Positions 5,054 to 5,851 of a DNA stretch of 5,851 bases are shown here, piece after piece. Under the pieces are notes generated by a model. It saw nothing but the letters and a program-made list of their open reading frames with translations. It searched no databases and had not been told where the DNA came from. The position numbers and the translations under genes were made by a program. How positions within the stretch are numbered: the stretch's first letter is position 1; each line of letters begins with the position of its first letter. Source of the DNA: Promethearchaeia archaeon (lineage in GTDB: Archaea > Asgardarchaeota > Lokiarchaeia > Sigyniarchaeales > SOKP01); the NCBI GenBank assembly GCA_029856445.1, contig JAHQWY010000242.1, positions 1 to 5,851 of the forward strand, in the 5' to 3' direction.

Positions 5054-5851
5054 ATGGAATATTTTAAGGTTTCTGATAATATATATATAATGCATCCAAC
5101 TCAGGGAATTAATCCTCAAAAAAGTGTAACTAATACAGTCCCGACAACTTGCATTGCACACCCCGATGGATTAATTTTCGTTGATTGTGGAGTCTACCCC
5201 AATCTATCATCTAAATTCCGATTAGATATGGAAACTAAATTCCAGAGAAAAACAACTCATTTATTACTTACACACTTACACTGGGATCATTTCCTTGCAA
5301 TGGAGAGCTTTAAAGATGTTGATATTATTGCTCCCGAATCAGGGATCAACGAGTTTAATAATTTTATAAACATCGTAAACACTCTAGAAGAAGACAAATG
5401 GGCATCTTTATTACTTATTGATGAAGAGGAAATAATTAACATCGTTAAAAAAGTAAAACTATTCCCTCCAAATACTTTAATTAAAGAGGAATTAATAATA
5501 GGTTCTCCAGGTAATGAAGTTATTTTTAGAATTATTGGTGGACATAGCATCGATTCCGCTTATATCTATATTCCCTCTCAAAAAGTGTTATGTGCTGGTG
5601 ATAATTTAATTGAGTGCTACGCTCAACTTCCAGGAACACCTGAAAAAACAATAGAAATTCATACTCATTGGGCTTCTCTAGCTATTGATAAGGTAATTCC
5701 TGGTCACGGAAAAGTGGTAGATGAAAAATATCTTCTAAAAGTTAAGACTTATTTTGAAGATTTGGTTTCAGCATTAAAAAATCTAATAAAAAGTAAAATT
5801 CCTCGAAAAGAAATATTGTCCCACCATACATTGCCTATTTATTTCGCAAAG
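5054..5851 (+). CDS. Metallo-beta-lactamase-fold hydrolase (cut by right edge)
   Basis: The frame is open from the ATG at 5054 to the right edge (266 codons, no stop), so the C-terminus is missing. The zinc ligand set is complete: HLHWDH (His74, His76, Asp78, His79), His164 in GGHSIDSAYIYIP, Asp183 in CAGDNLI, and His218 in IPGHG. The fold opens with a strand-rich segment and PTTCIAHPDGLIFVDCG (30-46), typical of glyoxalase II-like and related two-zinc hydrolases. No beta-CASP cap or fused flavodoxin domain is visible, so this is neither an RNA nuclease like the gene at the left edge nor a flavodiiron protein up to this point. Substrate is unknown; the family includes thioesterases, lactonases, phosphodiesterases and sulfur dioxygenases. 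No signal peptide is seen. It follows the small GTPase by 49 bp on the same strand. There is no Shine-Dalgarno motif; the ATG is chosen because the fold starts immediately after it. Confidence 0.87.
   Translation, partial: MEYFKVSDNIYIMHPTQGINPQKSVTNTVPTTCIAHPDGLIFVDCGVYPNLSSKFRLDMETKFQRKTTHLLLTHLHWDHFLAMESFKDVDIIAPESGINEFNNFINIVNTLEEDKWASLLLIDEEEIINIVKKVKLFPPNTLIKEELIIGSPGNEVIFRIIGGHSIDSAYIYIPSQKVLCAGDNLIECYAQLPGTPEKTIEIHTHWASLAIDKVIPGHGKVVDEKYLLKVKTYFEDLVSALKNLIKSKIPRKEILSHHTLPIYFAK

Noticed and set aside
5287..5550. 87-codon minus-strand open frame inside the right-edge hydrolase
   Set aside because: It is antisense to a protein with a complete metallo-beta-lactamase motif set, so it is a shadow frame.

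Overview
The window is AT-rich DNA that reads as an archaeal chromosome segment, most likely Asgard archaeal (Lokiarchaeia-like). This assignment is inference. It rests on a Ras/Rab-type small GTPase with all five G motifs, TATA-like boxes roughly 20-45 bp upstream of several starts, mostly absent Shine-Dalgarno motifs, and a redox gene set typical of anaerobes. No rRNA, tRNA, CRISPR array, insertion sequence or transposase is visible, and no stretch longer than 300 bases lacks a gene.

Layout. Positions 1-776 (+) hold the C-terminal part of a beta-CASP metallo-beta-lactamase nuclease (RNase J-like), cut by the left edge. Positions 908-3306 (+) carry three redox proteins in a row: a flavoredoxin-type flavin reductase, a short-chain flavodoxin, and a winged-helix protein with two classical [4Fe-4S] motifs plus a further cysteine-rich region. 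Each has its own upstream gap of 76-131 bp with a TATA-like box, so they look like neighbouring separate units rather than one tight operon. After a 174-bp convergent gap, positions 3481-3735 (-) encode a bacterial-type cold-shock domain protein whose upstream region contains overlapping inverted repeats. Positions 3913-4293 (-) encode a 126-residue protein I cannot assign. It is divergent, across 174 bp, from a Ras/Rab-like GTPase at 4468-5004 (+). The GTPase is followed 49 bp later on the same strand by a second, single-domain metallo-beta-lactamase-fold hydrolase that runs off the right edge (5054 to the end).

Working together. The flavin reductase, flavodoxin and ferredoxin-type protein could form a low-potential electron-transfer set, but no substrate enzyme is present to fix the pathway. 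The beta-CASP nuclease and the cold-shock protein both point to RNA metabolism, but they are not adjacent. The GTPase, its divergent unknown neighbour and the downstream hydrolase are the least explained part. I see no clear evidence of a defence or mobile system. The most useful leads are the possible regulatory structure upstream of the cold-shock gene, the unusual P-loop residue and missing lipidation signal of the GTPase, and the cysteine-rich winged-helix protein.
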